From Synechococcus sp. A10-1-5-1 (lineage in GTDB: Bacteria > Cyanobacteriota > Cyanobacteriia > PCC-6307 > Cyanobiaceae): DNA of 64,000 nt. Under the pieces are notes generated by a model. It was given only the letters and a program-made list of their open reading frames with translations. It was not told the origin of the DNA and did no database searches. Of this stretch, positions 25,146-34,964 are shown piece by piece. The stretch is taken from contig NZ_CP096032.1 of the NCBI RefSeq assembly GCF_023115425.1, forward strand, positions 992,001-1,056,000. The letters are read 5' to 3'. Both the position numbers and the translations under genes were made by a program. Each line of letters begins with the position of its first letter. Position 1 is the first letter of the stretch.

Positions 25146-26315
25146 ATGACAGAAGCCTGGCACCGGCAAACCAATCGCCGCCGCGGTGTGATTCAAGGGA
25201 TTGCGGTGCTGCCCCAAGGCCTGGAGGAGATCGGGGCGGAAGAGCTGGTCAACCTCGGGGCCAAGCAGGTTCAGCCCCTGCGTCGCGCCGCGGCCTTCGA
25301 AGCCGATATGGCCTGCCTCTATCGGCTCCATCTGCAGTGCCGCTACCCCTTTCGCTTCCTGAGGGAGGTCGCGCGGTTCCCCTGCCATGACCGCGAATCG
25401 CTCTACTTCGGCATCCAGAACGCCCTCGAATGGGAACGCTGGCTGCATCCCTCTATGAGTTTCCGCGTCGATGTCAGCGGCAGCAACCCCGGACTCAGCC
25501 ACAGCCACTACACGGCCCTACAGGTCAAGAACGCCGTGGTTGATCTGCAGCGCAATCTCTGGGGCGAGCGCTCCTCCATCGATCTCGACGAACCCGACCT
25601 CTCCCTCCATGTCCACCTCAGCCGCCAGGAAGCACGGCTCAGCCTCGATGGCTCAGGCGGCAGCCTGCATCGCCGGGGGTACCGCAGCGCCATGGGCCTG
25701 GCCCCTCTCAAGGAAAATCTGGCCGCGGGCCTGGTCCGCCTGAGCGGCTGGGATGGATCCATCCCCCTCGTGGACCCACTCTGCGGTTCTGGAACGCTCT
25801 TGATCGAAGCCGCCAGCTGGGCCCTCTCCCAAGCCCCCGGGCTCCATCGCTCCTTTGCCCTCGAGGGCTGGGCTGACTTCAATGCCGAGCTCTGGGAGGA
25901 AGAGCAGCGCCGGGCCCAAGCCCGCGAACAACCGACCAGAACGCTGCCGATCCTGCTGGGCTGCGAACAGAACCCCGACGTGGTGGAGCAAGCCCGCCAT
26001 AACGTCCAGGCCGCAGGACTTAGCGGAGCCATCACCATCCAGGCTGGCGATTTTCGCGCGCTGGAACTGCCAAGCGGCCCGGGAGTTCTGGTCTGCAACC
26101 CGCCCTATGGCGAGCGGATCGGCGAACGCGATGAACTCGAGCAGCTGTACTCGGATCTGGGGGCCATGGTGAAAGAGCGCTGCAGCGGCTGGAGCCTCTG
26201 GCTCCTGAGCGGCAACCCGGAACTCACTGGAGCCCTGCGGATGAAAGCCAGCCGGCGGGTTCCCGTGAGCAATGGCGGCATTGATTGCCGCTGGCTCCAC
26301 TACGAAATCCGTTAG
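25146..26315 (+). CDS. RlmL-like 23S rRNA guanine-N2 methyltransferase (THUMP/UPF0020)
   Basis: 389 residues from MTEAWHRQTNRRRGV. The N-terminal THUMP-type RNA-binding domain is followed by a Rossmann methyltransferase domain with VDPLCGSGTLLIEAA (SAM site), GCEQNP and the catalytic NPPYGERIG (N-P-P-Y for amino-group methylation on a base). It corresponds to the N-terminal half of E. coli RlmL, which makes m2G2445. A TTG at 25134 would add four residues. The modified position is inferred from the family. Confidence 0.9.
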   Translation: MTEAWHRQTNRRRGVIQGIAVLPQGLEEIGAEELVNLGAKQVQPLRRAAAFEADMACLYRLHLQCRYPFRFLREVARFPCHDRESLYFGIQNALEWERWLHPSMSFRVDVSGSNPGLSHSHYTALQVKNAVVDLQRNLWGERSSIDLDEPDLSLHVHLSRQEARLSLDGSGGSLHRRGYRSAMGLAPLKENLAAGLVRLSGWDGSIPLVDPLCGSGTLLIEAASWALSQAPGLHRSFALEGWADFNAELWEEEQRRAQAREQPTRTLPILLGCEQNPDVVEQARHNVQAAGLSGAITIQAGDFRALELPSGPGVLVCNPPYGERIGERDELEQLYSDLGAMVKERCSGWSLWLLSGNPELTGALRMKASRRVPVSNGGIDCRWLHYEIR

Positions 26316-26336
26316 TGCCCGGCTTAGGGTTGCAGC

Positions 26337-27674
26337 ATGAGCCATTGGATCACCCCCCTGCTGGCGAGTAGCCAGGGGTTAATGACAGTTCCCCTTGAGA
26401 TTCAACTGCTGTTTATCGGAGCGGTTTATCTCGGGACACTGATCATCAGTCGCTTCTCGATTCGCATTGGCCTACCCGCTGTGCTTGGGGTTCTGTTCTT
26501 AGGCCTGCTGGTCCATATTCATGCCTTGGATGTTGCGACAGAGGAAGTGGAGCGACTTCAAACCTTCTCCCTTGCCCTGCTGCTCTTTTATGCCGGCCTC
26601 AAAACAGACACCCAAGCGATTCGTGGCTTCCTGAAGTACGGACTCGCCCTCGCCATTGCCGGGGTTGCCATCTCCACCCTGGTTCTGGGTGCTGCCATCG
26701 TCTGGCTGACCTCCCAAAGCGGCAGCGCCATCACCCCAGGGCTCGGCAACGCCATCCCGCTTGGGGCCGCCCTTCTGGTGGCCGCCTGCCTGGGCTCGAC
26801 CGATGCCGGCGCGACCCTCGGAGTCTTGCGCCAGGTCAAACGCCAAGTCCCTCAAAAAGTGCAGGACCTGCTGGAATTCGAATCGTCGGTGAACGACCCT
26901 TCGGCACTGATTCTGTTCAGCATTGCCGCGAGTCTCTTCACCGTTGGTTCGCAAGGCCAAGCCCTTCCTGAAGTGATCATCGGTGGCTTCTCCAGCCTGC
27001 TGCAAAAGATGGGCTCGGGGGTCTTGGTGGGATTGGGCTTCGGTTACATCGCCCGATTGATGATTAACCGTTTAGTGGTCGATCGCGAGCAACTGCTCAT
27101 TGTGGCGATCTCCATCGCCTTTATGGATTACGGCTGCACCCAAATCCTCGGCGGATCAGGTTTTGTAGCGGTCTACATCACGGGTTTGTTGATGACCAAT
27201 GAGCACTACCAAAAGCCCGAGATCAATCACCAAACGATTCAAGACGTGCTGCTGCCGTTCAACACCATGACGGAGATCAGCATCTTTTTCATCTTTGGCC
27301 TACTGGTGGACCCCAACCAGTTACTCCCAGCCTTACCGGCTGGCCTGGCCACCGCTGCAGTCTTGATGCTCGTCGCCCGCCCCTTGAGCGTCCTGGTCTT
27401 TCAACGGCTTTCGCCCTTCAGCGTCAAGGAGTCCCTGTTGATTGCCTGGTGCGGCCTGCGCGGGGCGGTGCCCTTGGCGCTCTCCTTCAACGTCATGGCG
27501 GCCATCCCGATGCTGCGCGGGGTGCCTAGCGATACAAGTGCCGCTCTGCTGGCTCAGAACTGCCAGGCCATCGTTTTCATCACGGTGATGCTCAACCTCA
27601 GTCTGCAGGGACTCTCCCTGCCGAGCCTCTGCCGCTGGCTCAGCGACCCACCAACGCCCGTGTCGTCTTCGTGA
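26337..27674 (+). CDS. Cation/proton antiporter (CPA1, NhaP/CvrA-like)
   Basis: 445 residues with about twelve membrane segments. The ion-binding region shows LGSTDAGATLGVLRQ and FESSVNDPSALIL, the ND pair of electroneutral NhaP/CPA1 antiporters. ADD-like CGLRGAVPLALSF near the C-terminus is also typical of this family. It exchanges Na+ or K+ for H+ and acts in ion and pH balance. There is no long cytosolic TrkA-type domain. Starts 21 bases after the RlmL-like gene. Ion preference is not readable from sequence. Confidence 0.9.
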   Translation: MSHWITPLLASSQGLMTVPLEIQLLFIGAVYLGTLIISRFSIRIGLPAVLGVLFLGLLVHIHALDVATEEVERLQTFSLALLLFYAGLKTDTQAIRGFLKYGLALAIAGVAISTLVLGAAIVWLTSQSGSAITPGLGNAIPLGAALLVAACLGSTDAGATLGVLRQVKRQVPQKVQDLLEFESSVNDPSALILFSIAASLFTVGSQGQALPEVIIGGFSSLLQKMGSGVLVGLGFGYIARLMINRLVVDREQLLIVAISIAFMDYGCTQILGGSGFVAVYITGLLMTNEHYQKPEINHQTIQDVLLPFNTMTEISIFFIFGLLVDPNQLLPALPAGLATAAVLMLVARPLSVLVFQRLSPFSVKESLLIAWCGLRGAVPLALSFNVMAAIPMLRGVPSDTSAALLAQNCQAIVFITVMLNLSLQGLSLPSLCRWLSDPPTPVSSS

Positions 27675-28050
27675 GACCCGCCAAGGTTTCCGGCAGATAG
27701 GGGCCCTTGGTCATCAGCCCGCCAATCCGCAGGAAGAGCGCACTCAGCAGCAAGTTGATCCCCATCAGGCCCAGGGCGGCCTGAATCCAACTCCAGCCCC
27801 GGCTCTGATGCAGCCAGATCAGCAACGCCACATCGGCTGCCAACCAGGCCATCAACAACGCCGAGAGGCCAGCCATCAGCAAGACGACGCCGCCAATCAG
27901 GCGGCGCTTCTCGCGATCGGCTTCCTTGAGCGCAATGCGGACATGCAGGTCCATCACCGAGGCCACCAGCCCCGTAATGCGGGAGGCCGCCTTCAGGGGA
28001 ACCCCACGCCGCGGTGGATCTTGCGGAGAGGAGGAGTCGGAACTGGTCAT
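27640..28050 (-). CDS. Phage-holin-family membrane protein (YqjE-like)
   Basis: 136 residues. A polar N-terminus and amphipathic helix (LVASVMDLHVRIALKEADRE) precede two hydrophobic segments (about 52-80 and 88-108) as in PF07332/DUF1469 proteins. These are called holins by family name, yet E. coli YqjE is a chromosomal membrane protein of unknown role. Its ATG overlaps the stop of the DUF883-like gene (ATGA) and its 3' end overlaps the convergent antiporter gene by 35 bases. Not evidence of a prophage. Confidence 0.75.
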   Translation of the reverse strand: MTSSDSSSPQDPPRRGVPLKAASRITGLVASVMDLHVRIALKEADREKRRLIGGVVLLMAGLSALLMAWLAADVALLIWLHQSRGWSWIQAALGLMGINLLLSALFLRIGGLMTKGPYLPETLAGLTKTTRALVGR

Positions 28051-28547
28051 GAAGAACGGCGACCGGAGAGCAACAGACCCAGCAGCAGCCCCACTCCAGC
28101 AGCCAATCCCAGTGCCATCAAGGGGCGTTCACGCACGGGTTTTTCGATGCGCGGCCGCAAGTTGGCATTCAGGTCATCGAGTAAGTGCTCGAGCTGCTCC
28201 TCCAAGGGCCGCAGGGAATCAGCCCATTGCTGGGCCTGGTCCTCACCAAGCGTCAGCAGATCCAAGAGCTGAACCTTCACACCGTCACTGGTGCGTCCCG
28301 TTTGGCGAGCAATGACCTCCACCACGGTGTCCAGGCTGCCGCGCGTGGCCTCCAGGGTGTGGCGGGCCACCTCCGGCCATTCCTGCTGAATCGTCGGCAG
28401 AAACTGCTCGAAATGCTCCCGGAACAGGGACGCCACCGGCGAAAGGGGCTCGTTTTCAGGCGCCTCTTCCGGCTCGATCTTGGCCCGCCAGGGCTGCTCC
28501 TGCACGGGCTCCTGGGGGACACCGTTGCTGGTCGTGCCTGAGTCCAT
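28047..28547 (-). CDS. DUF883 (YqjD/ElaB-like) membrane-anchored protein
   Basis: About 166 residues from MDSGTTSNGV. A helical middle (FREHFEQFLPTIQQEWPEV and later LEEQLEHLLDDLNANL) ends in RERPLMALGLAAGVGLLLG followed by LLLSGRRSS, the tail anchor characteristic of DUF883. In E. coli the YqjD homologue associates ribosomes with the membrane in stationary phase. The pairing with a YqjE-like gene copies the yqjDE order. The ATG at 28547 is preferred to 28583. Confidence 0.78.
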   Translation of the reverse strand: MDSGTTSNGVPQEPVQEQPWRAKIEPEEAPENEPLSPVASLFREHFEQFLPTIQQEWPEVARHTLEATRGSLDTVVEVIARQTGRTSDGVKVQLLDLLTLGEDQAQQWADSLRPLEEQLEHLLDDLNANLRPRIEKPVRERPLMALGLAAGVGLLLGLLLSGRRSS

Positions 28548-28638
28548 GGGGCCGTGGGACAGCCACCACACCGTAGTGACCATGCCTTGAAATCGACAGA
28601 GGGTCGGCTACCTTTCTGGTGCTCGACGCTCGGGCCTG

Positions 28639-31600
28639 TTGGTTCACATCAATCAGGTAGAGCTGACCCACTTCAAGTCCTTTGGCGGATCGATGTCGAT
28701 CCCACTGGACGAGGGCTTCACCGTGGTCACCGGCCCCAACGGTTCGGGCAAAAGCAACATTCTTGACGGGGTTCTCTTCTGCCTGGGTCTCGCCAGCAGC
28801 CGCGGCATGCGGGCTGAGCGACTGCCCGACCTGGTCAACAGCTCCAAGCTGAAACAGGGCAAGGCCGCCGAAACGGTGGTCTCGGTCCGCTTTGACCTCA
28901 GCGACTGGCAGCCCGATGAAGCTGAACAGGGCCTCGAGGCATCGGAGGAAGGCCCCTGGATCAAACCCGGGCAAACCGAATGGACGGTGACCCGAAGGCT
29001 GCGCATCGCCCCGGGCGGGACCTACGCGAGCACCTACAGCGCCGACGGCATCCCCTGCAATCTCCAGCAGCTCCAAACCCAGCTCAGACGTCTACGGGTC
29101 GACCCCGAGGGCAGCAACGTCGTGATGCAGGGCGACGTGACCCGCATCGTCTCGATGAGTTCCCGCGACCGCCGCGGAATCATCGATGAGCTGGCTGGGG
29201 TGGCGCTGTTTGACTCCCGCATCGAACAGACCCGCTCCAAGCTCTCCGATGTGCAGGAGCGGGAGGAGCGCTGCGCCATCGTCCAGCAGGAACTGCTGGT
29301 CTCCCGCCAAAAGCTTGAGCGGGACTGCGCCAAAGCCCGCACCTATCAAGAGCTGAGGGAGCGTTTCCAGCGGGGCCGCCTGCAGGAACAGGTGCTGGGG
29401 TTCGAGCAGGCTGAAGCGCAGTTCCAGCAACTGCAAAGCCGTCAGGAGGCACTGAAACGCCAGCAGGAGAGTGATCGACAGAGCGTCAGTGAGGGCCGCA
29501 CCGCCCTCGAGGGGGCCTCCAAAGCCCTTGATGCCCTGCAGGCCGAAGTCAAGGCCCTTGGGGAAGATCAACTGCTCGCGGTGCAGTCCGAGCTAGCTGG
29601 GCTCGAGGCCAGTGCCAGGGAACTCAGCCGGCAGGCGGAAAAACACCAGCAGAGCGCCGAAGAGCTGCAGCGCCAACGCATGGAGCTGGGCCGGCAGCAG
29701 GCCGACCTCAAACAGCAGCAGAGCCAGCTCAAGAGCGCCGACGATCAAGCCAGCCTGGATCAAGCCGAAGCCGATTGCCGCAGCGCCGAATCCGCCGTCG
29801 AACTCTCCCGCCGGCGCCTCGGGGAAGTCGCCGGCCGTAGCGGCAGCTGGCTCGAAGAGCAAAAGCAGCGCAGCCGTCAGCGCCAGGACCTCCAAACAAA
29901 GCTTTCTCCCCTTCAGGCTGAACAACAGCAACTGGTGGAGCGCCTGCGCCAAGAGCAGGAACGCCTTGGCGAGCTACAGGAGCAACTGCAACAGGACGCC
30001 GCCAACAGCGATGGGGTCTCCAGCTCCCTGACCGCCCTGGAGGGCGAATGGCAGCAGTTACTCGAGGAACTCAGAACCCAACAAACCCGCGCCCAGGAGC
30101 TCGCCGAAGCCCTTGCCCTGCAGCAGCGCACCCGCCAACGGCTCGAGCAGGAACAGGTCAACCTCGAACGGGAGATCGCCCGGATGGAATCCCGGCGGGA
30201 GACCATCCAGGAAAGCCGCGGCACCGGAGCCCTGCGCCTACTCCTAGAGGCCGGCTTGGAGGGGATCCATGGCCCGGTCGCGCAACTCGGGGAGGTCGAG
30301 GAAGCCCATCGCCTGGCTCTGGAAGTGGCTGCTGGGGCTCGCCTTGGGCAAGTGGTGGTTGATGACGACCGCATTGCAGCGCGGGCCATTGATTTGCTGA
30401 AGAGCCGCCGGGCCGGACGCCTGACTTTCCTACCGCTCAACAAGATCCGCGGGGGTGGAGGTGCCATGCGCAACGGCGCCGCCTTCGAACGGGGTGGGGG
30501 CACCGTGGGCGGCGACGGTCTGGTCGGCCGGGCCGTTGAACTGGTCCGCTTCGAGCCCGTCTATGGCGAGGTCTTCCGCTACGTCTTTGGCGACACCCTG
30601 GTCTTCCGGGATCTCGCCAGCGCCCGCCGCGAACTAGGCCGCTGCCGCGCCGTCACCCTCGATGGCGAACTGCTCGAGAAGAGCGGGGCCATGACGGGCG
30701 GCAGCTTCCAGCAGCGGGGCAACCAGCTGAGCTTTGGTGCCGCCAGCGACGCCGATGAAGCCGAGCCCCTGCGCCGGCGCCTGCTGGAACTCGGTGAAAC
30801 CCTGCTGGCCTGCAAGCGCAAAGAGGCCGAGCTCGGACGGGCCCTTGAGGAACTGCGGCCGCAGCTCAGCCGCCTTGAACAGCGCAAAGCCGCCCTGGAG
30901 GCCGAACGCACGGCCGCCCAACGGGCCCATGGCCCCCTGCAGGAGCGCCGCGATCAACTGACGGCCCGGATCAAGCAGATCGAGACCGACCTCAGCGGCG
31001 GGCAGCAGCGACTGCAAGCCATCGCCACCGAACTGAGCCCGCTTCAAAAGTCACTGCAAGAGCTGGAGGCCAGCGAGGCCAACGCCCAAGCCAGCGGCGA
31101 CAGCGAGCGCTGGCAGGGCCTGCAGAAGGAACTCGAAGCCGCCGATGGCGCCCTCACCCAGGCCAGACAGGAACGGGACAACCTGCTCGCTGCACGCCGG
31201 GAACGGGGACTGGCCGCTGAACGGGTCAGCAGCCAACTGCAGGCCCTCGGAGGAGAGGAACAACGGCTGGCACAAGCCGTCAATGCCCTGATCGCCGAGC
31301 GCACCCAGTGGAAAGAGCAGCAGCAAGCCGATCAACAGAAGCGCAGCGAACTCGAAGCCAAGCAGCAGGAACTGCAAACCCGCTTTGGTGAGCGGCGGCG
31401 CGCCCGCGACGAAGCGGAGGCCCAACTCTCCAAGAAGCGCCAAGTCCTGCAACAGCAGGAATGGGAACTCCAGCGCCTGGGCGAAGAACTCTTGGCCCTG
31501 GCCGAAGAGGAGCGCAGCAGCGGCGGGCGGCTGGAGCAGCTGCAACGGGAACTCCCCGATCCACTGCCTGAGATCCCCGAGGAGGTGCGCGAGAACGGCC

Positions 31601-32244
31601 TGGAGGCCCTTCAGGCCGAGCTCAAGAGCTTGCAGCAGCGGATGGAGGCCCTCGAGCCGGTCAACATGCTCGCCCTCCAGGAGCTCGAGGAGCTGGAGAC
31701 CCGCCTCGCTGATCTGCAGGAGCGCCTCGATGTCCTCTGCAAAGAACGCGAAGAGCTGCTGCTGCGGATCGAGACCGTGGCCACCCTGCGCCAAGAGGCG
31801 TTCATGGAGGCCTTCAACGCCGTGGATGAGCACTTCCGCGACATCTTTGCTGGCCTCTCTGACGGGGAAGGCTTCCTACAGCTTGAGAACCCGGAGGCCC
31901 CCCTCGATGGCGGCCTCAACCTGGTGGCCCACCCCAAGGGCAAAGCGGTGCGCCGCCTGGCCTCCATGAGCGGCGGCGAGAAGTCCTTAACAGCGCTGAG
32001 CTTCCTCTTTGCGCTGCAGCGCTTCCGTCCCTCGCCCTTCTATGCCCTCGATGAGGTCGACAGCTTCCTGGACGGCGTCAATGTCGAACGGCTGGCCGCC
32101 CTGATCGCCCAGCAAGCCGATGCAGCCCAGTTCCTGGTGGTCAGCCACCGCCGTCCGATGATTGGGGCCGCCACCCGCACCATCGGTGTGACCCAAGCCC
32201 GCGGAGCTCATACCCAGGTGGTGGGATTACCACCGGCTGCGTAA
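28639..32244 (+). CDS. smc: Chromosome segregation protein SMC
   Basis: 1201-residue ATPase that organises and segregates chromosomes with ScpA/B. The N-terminal head begins VHINQVELTHFKSFGG with Walker A GPNGSGKS at 32-39. Coiled coil runs to about 510, then the hinge (GIHGPVAQLG onward, with a Gly-rich insert RGGGGAM), a second coiled coil, and the C-terminal head with SMSGGEKSLTALSF and Walker B FYALDEVDSFLD. Glu and Gln dominate the coils. TTG start at 28639 gives the standard N-terminus. Divergent from the DUF883-like gene. Assignment certain. Confidence 0.97.
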   Translation: MVHINQVELTHFKSFGGSMSIPLDEGFTVVTGPNGSGKSNILDGVLFCLGLASSRGMRAERLPDLVNSSKLKQGKAAETVVSVRFDLSDWQPDEAEQGLEASEEGPWIKPGQTEWTVTRRLRIAPGGTYASTYSADGIPCNLQQLQTQLRRLRVDPEGSNVVMQGDVTRIVSMSSRDRRGIIDELAGVALFDSRIEQTRSKLSDVQEREERCAIVQQELLVSRQKLERDCAKARTYQELRERFQRGRLQEQVLGFEQAEAQFQQLQSRQEALKRQQESDRQSVSEGRTALEGASKALDALQAEVKALGEDQLLAVQSELAGLEASARELSRQAEKHQQSAEELQRQRMELGRQQADLKQQQSQLKSADDQASLDQAEADCRSAESAVELSRRRLGEVAGRSGSWLEEQKQRSRQRQDLQTKLSPLQAEQQQLVERLRQEQERLGELQEQLQQDAANSDGVSSSLTALEGEWQQLLEELRTQQTRAQELAEALALQQRTRQRLEQEQVNLEREIARMESRRETIQESRGTGALRLLLEAGLEGIHGPVAQLGEVEEAHRLALEVAAGARLGQVVVDDDRIAARAIDLLKSRRAGRLTFLPLNKIRGGGGAMRNGAAFERGGGTVGGDGLVGRAVELVRFEPVYGEVFRYVFGDTLVFRDLASARRELGRCRAVTLDGELLEKSGAMTGGSFQQRGNQLSFGAASDADEAEPLRRRLLELGETLLACKRKEAELGRALEELRPQLSRLEQRKAALEAERTAAQRAHGPLQERRDQLTARIKQIETDLSGGQQRLQAIATELSPLQKSLQELEASEANAQASGDSERWQGLQKELEAADGALTQARQERDNLLAARRERGLAAERVSSQLQALGGEEQRLAQAVNALIAERTQWKEQQQADQQKRSELEAKQQELQTRFGERRRARDEAEAQLSKKRQVLQQQEWELQRLGEELLALAEEERSSGGRLEQLQRELPDPLPEIPEEVRENGLEALQAELKSLQQRMEALEPVNMLALQELEELETRLADLQERLDVLCKEREELLLRIETVATLRQEAFMEAFNAVDEHFRDIFAGLSDGEGFLQLENPEAPLDGGLNLVAHPKGKAVRRLASMSGGEKSLTALSFLFALQRFRPSPFYALDEVDSFLDGVNVERLAALIAQQADAAQFLVVSHRRPMIGAATRTIGVTQARGAHTQVVGLPPAA

Positions 32245-32279
32245 CCAAGCCCCGGCCGCTTTTCGGTCACAATGCGCCC

Positions 32280-33206
32280 ATGACAAGCACTCCACCCGGA
32301 AGCGAGCCAGCCGCGACCCCAAGCGACCGCCTCTGGCTGCGCTCGGAGCTGATGGGCACCCAGGTGATCACCCGAGACACCGGACGCCGTCTTGGTGTGG
32401 TGGGAGAAGTCGTCGTCGATATTGACCGCCGCGAGGTGGTGTCCCTAGGCCTGCGGGACAATCCGCTGACGCGCTTTCTGCCGGGTCTACCGCGCTGGAT
32501 GCCCCTGGAAAGCATCCGCCAAGTGGGCGACGTGATCTTGGTGGACTCGGCCGACTCCCTCTCGGAGAACTTTGATCCGGAGCGCTACTCCCGGGTGATC
32601 AACTGCCAGGTGATCACCGAATCAGGCGAACAGCTGGGCCGGGTGCTGGGCTTCAGCTTCGACATTGAGACCGGAGAGCTCACCACCTTGGTACTGGGGG
32701 CCGTCGGCGTTCCTCTGCTCGGGGAAGGGGTGCTGAGCACCTGGGAGCTCACCGTTGAGGAGATTGTCAGCAGCGGCCCCGATCGCATCATTGTTTACGA
32801 GGGCGCCGAAGAAAAGCTCAAGCAGCTCGGCACCGGACTGCTCGAAAAACTAGGCGTCGGTGGCCCCAGCTGGGAGCAGGAAGAGCGGGAGCGCTATCGC
32901 CTGAACATGGTTCCCGTCGAGAACCAACTGGCCGCAGGTCAGCCCAGCGCCCAGGAGGAGCAGAGGCGCATCGAACCAGCCACCAATCGCCGCTTCGAGC
33001 CGGAAGAGGATTACGACTACGTCGAGGTGGAGCAGCGCCGCGAACGGGAACCGCTTCGCCAGCGGCGCTATCTCGATGAGGAGCCCACTCCGCGCCGCTA
33101 TGTGCGCGATGAGTCCCCCTTGGATGTTGAGCCCTATGAGCCCTACGACGAGCGGGCGCCCATGCCGCGGCGGCGAGAGCCCTCCGGAGGCGGCGATCCC
33201 TGGTGA
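32280..33206 (+). CDS. PRC-barrel domain protein with disordered C-terminus
   Basis: 308 residues. Two PRC-barrel domains at about 15-85 (SELMGTQVITRDTGRRLGVV) and 100-180 (INCQVITESGEQLGRVLGF). The last 90 residues are highly charged and repetitive in Glu, Arg and Tyr (EEDYDYVEVEQRRERE), probably disordered. PRC barrels occur in photosynthetic reaction-centre H subunits and in RimM; stand-alone cyanobacterial forms are uncharacterised. It starts 35 bases after smc and may share its transcript. Confidence 0.85.
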   Translation: MTSTPPGSEPAATPSDRLWLRSELMGTQVITRDTGRRLGVVGEVVVDIDRREVVSLGLRDNPLTRFLPGLPRWMPLESIRQVGDVILVDSADSLSENFDPERYSRVINCQVITESGEQLGRVLGFSFDIETGELTTLVLGAVGVPLLGEGVLSTWELTVEEIVSSGPDRIIVYEGAEEKLKQLGTGLLEKLGVGGPSWEQEERERYRLNMVPVENQLAAGQPSAQEEQRRIEPATNRRFEPEEDYDYVEVEQRREREPLRQRRYLDEEPTPRRYVRDESPLDVEPYEPYDERAPMPRRREPSGGGDPW

Positions 33207-33215
33207 GGGAAGGGC

Positions 33216-33617
33216 CTAGCCCTTCTCCTCCTCAAAGTTCAGGGACGCGGAGTTGACGCAGTAGCGCAACCCCGTGGGGGTTGGTCCGTCATTGAACACA
33301 TGCCCCAAGTGGGCATCGCAGTTGGCGCACTTGATCTCGGTGCGGACCATCCCATGGCTGTTATCGGTGTGGGTGCTGATCGCTCCCTCCTTGGCCCCAT
33401 CCCAGAAGCTTGGCCAACCGGTTCCGGAGTTGAACTTGGTGTCGGAGCTGAAGAGCTCATTGCCGCAGCAGACGCAGCGGTACATGCCCTTGGCCTTGTT
33501 GTCCCAATAGATCCCGGTGAAGGCCCTCTCGGTCCCCCCCATCCGAGCCACCTGAAACTGCTCAGGAGTGAGCTTCTCGCGCCACTGCTCGTGGTCGTGC
33601 TGGGCGGCGTCAGCCAT
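33216..33617 (-). CDS. msrB: Peptide-methionine (R)-S-oxide reductase
   Basis: 133 residues. MsrB repairs oxidised methionine in proteins. Visible: two zinc CxxC pairs (CVCCGNEL and [16 protein letters not shown]), SGTGWPSFW, and the catalytic cysteine in [11 protein letters not shown]. Length and motif order are canonical. It acts in oxidative-stress defence using thioredoxin as reductant. Confidence 0.97.
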   Translation of the reverse strand: MADAAQHDHEQWREKLTPEQFQVARMGGTERAFTGIYWDNKAKGMYRCVCCGNELFSSDTKFNSGTGWPSFWDGAKEGAISTHTDNSHGMVRTEIKCANCDAHLGHVFNDGPTPTGLRYCVNSASLNFEEEKG

Positions 33618-33646
33618 CGCTCTTGATCCTGAGGAGGCCGTTCAAA

Positions 33647-34945
33647 TTAGGCAGCGCCGGCAGAGGGCGGCGGCAGCAATTCCCGCACCATCCCAGCCAG
33701 GGCGGCCACCGCACCGGGCTGCCCGCGCAGGCTGCGCAGGTCCTCCCGCATCCCCTCCAAACGCTGGGGGTGGGCCAACCAGTCGGCGGCCTCCGCGGCA
33801 ATCTCCTCCGGTGTGATCGCCCCGACCCGCTCCGGCACCACCTGACGGCCAGCCGAGATGTTCGGCCAAGCCAAAAAGCCGTGGTTGCGCATCCGCCAGG
33901 CCGTCAGCGCCGCCCCCAGCAGCCAACGCAAAAAAGGCAAACGGGCCAGAATCCCAATTCCGCCGTCCCAGGCCTGCATCACATGCAGATGCTGGGTGGG
34001 CACCAGGACGATCATCGGCACCCCCAGGGCACCCAACTCAGCGGTATTCGCCCCAACGGTGGTCAAGGCCAGTTGGCACTGGCTAAGCACCCCATGGGCG
34101 GGCTGCTCCTCCACCAGGAGAATCCGAGAGCCCGCTGGGGTGACCAGTTCCGTCCCGTCCAGCAGCGGTTCTCCAGAGCCGTAGTACTGGGCGATTGGAT
34201 TGGCCGCACTGCCGAAGGCCAGCAGCTCTTGAATGCTGGTGGTGGGAGCCACCGGCAGAAGGAAGCGACAGCCTGGACGCTGGGCCGCAAGGCGATCGGC
34301 GGCCTCCAGCAGGAACGGCATTCCCACTTGCAACTTGGCCCGCTTCGATCCAGGCATCAGAGCAACCCATTCCCCCTGGGGCAGGGGGCGCTCGGAGCGA
34401 GCCGCATCCGAGAGATCGGCCATCAGATCGCCAACCACCTGGCAGCGGGTCCGCCAACGCCGGGACAAGCGATCAGCCGCAGCCGGTCCCATGGCCGCAA
34501 TCCGGTCGTTCCAGCGGGGCCAGCGGGCCACCCATTCGGCATAGGTGATGTGGCGATAACCCAAACGGGCTGAGAGCAGCACGGTCCAGAACTGATCACC
34601 GCCAAGGAAAACCACGACGCCACGCCGGGGCCAACGGCCGAAGCGCTCGGGCCGTAGCAGCAGGCTCCAGAAGCGTTTGGCAGGACTGATTCGCTCAAAC
34701 AACCCCATGCGATCAGCCACCTGATGCTCAATGCCAGTGGCATTCGGGCAGGGGACCAGTACCAGCTGCAGGGCCATCGCGGCCTCTGGGGTCACTGGAC
34801 GCAGGGCCATCTCACGATGCAGTCGCTGAGCCAGGGGCCGGACCCAGGTGGCCAGCTCGCCTGGACCGTTGCACACCAAGACGATGCATGCCGGATCAGC
34901 CGAGGCAAGACCCGATCCAATGGGCTCAGCGGCGGCAGGCATCAC
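33647..34945 (-). CDS. Lipid-A-disaccharide-synthase-related glycosyltransferase-like protein
   Basis: 432 residues of GT-B fold resembling LpxB. Near the N-terminus VLVCNGPGELATWVRPLAQ matches the GNG/SGE-type loop of LpxB-like proteins. RWRTRCQVVGDLMADL and WVALMPGSKRAKLQVGMPFL mark the nucleotide-sugar domain, and LVTPAGSRILL and STVGANTAELGALGVPMIVL mark the donor region. Cyanobacteria have a separate copy of true LpxB, and this paralogue is of unknown acceptor. ATG at 34942 is an equal alternative. Firm as LpxB-like; role unknown. Confidence 0.8.
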   Translation of the reverse strand: MMPAAAEPIGSGLASADPACIVLVCNGPGELATWVRPLAQRLHREMALRPVTPEAAMALQLVLVPCPNATGIEHQVADRMGLFERISPAKRFWSLLLRPERFGRWPRRGVVVFLGGDQFWTVLLSARLGYRHITYAEWVARWPRWNDRIAAMGPAAADRLSRRWRTRCQVVGDLMADLSDAARSERPLPQGEWVALMPGSKRAKLQVGMPFLLEAADRLAAQRPGCRFLLPVAPTTSIQELLAFGSAANPIAQYYGSGEPLLDGTELVTPAGSRILLVEEQPAHGVLSQCQLALTTVGANTAELGALGVPMIVLVPTQHLHVMQAWDGGIGILARLPFLRWLLGAALTAWRMRNHGFLAWPNISAGRQVVPERVGAITPEEIAAEAADWLAHPQRLEGMREDLRSLRGQPGAVAALAGMVRELLPPPSAGAA

Positions 34946-34964
34946 GCTGCGGAGCTCTGAACAA

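Noticed and set aside
27640-28050. Holin-family gene as evidence for a prophage
   Set aside because: The family includes chromosomal YqjE-like proteins, its neighbour is the matching YqjD-like gene, and no phage structural or lysis gene is nearby.
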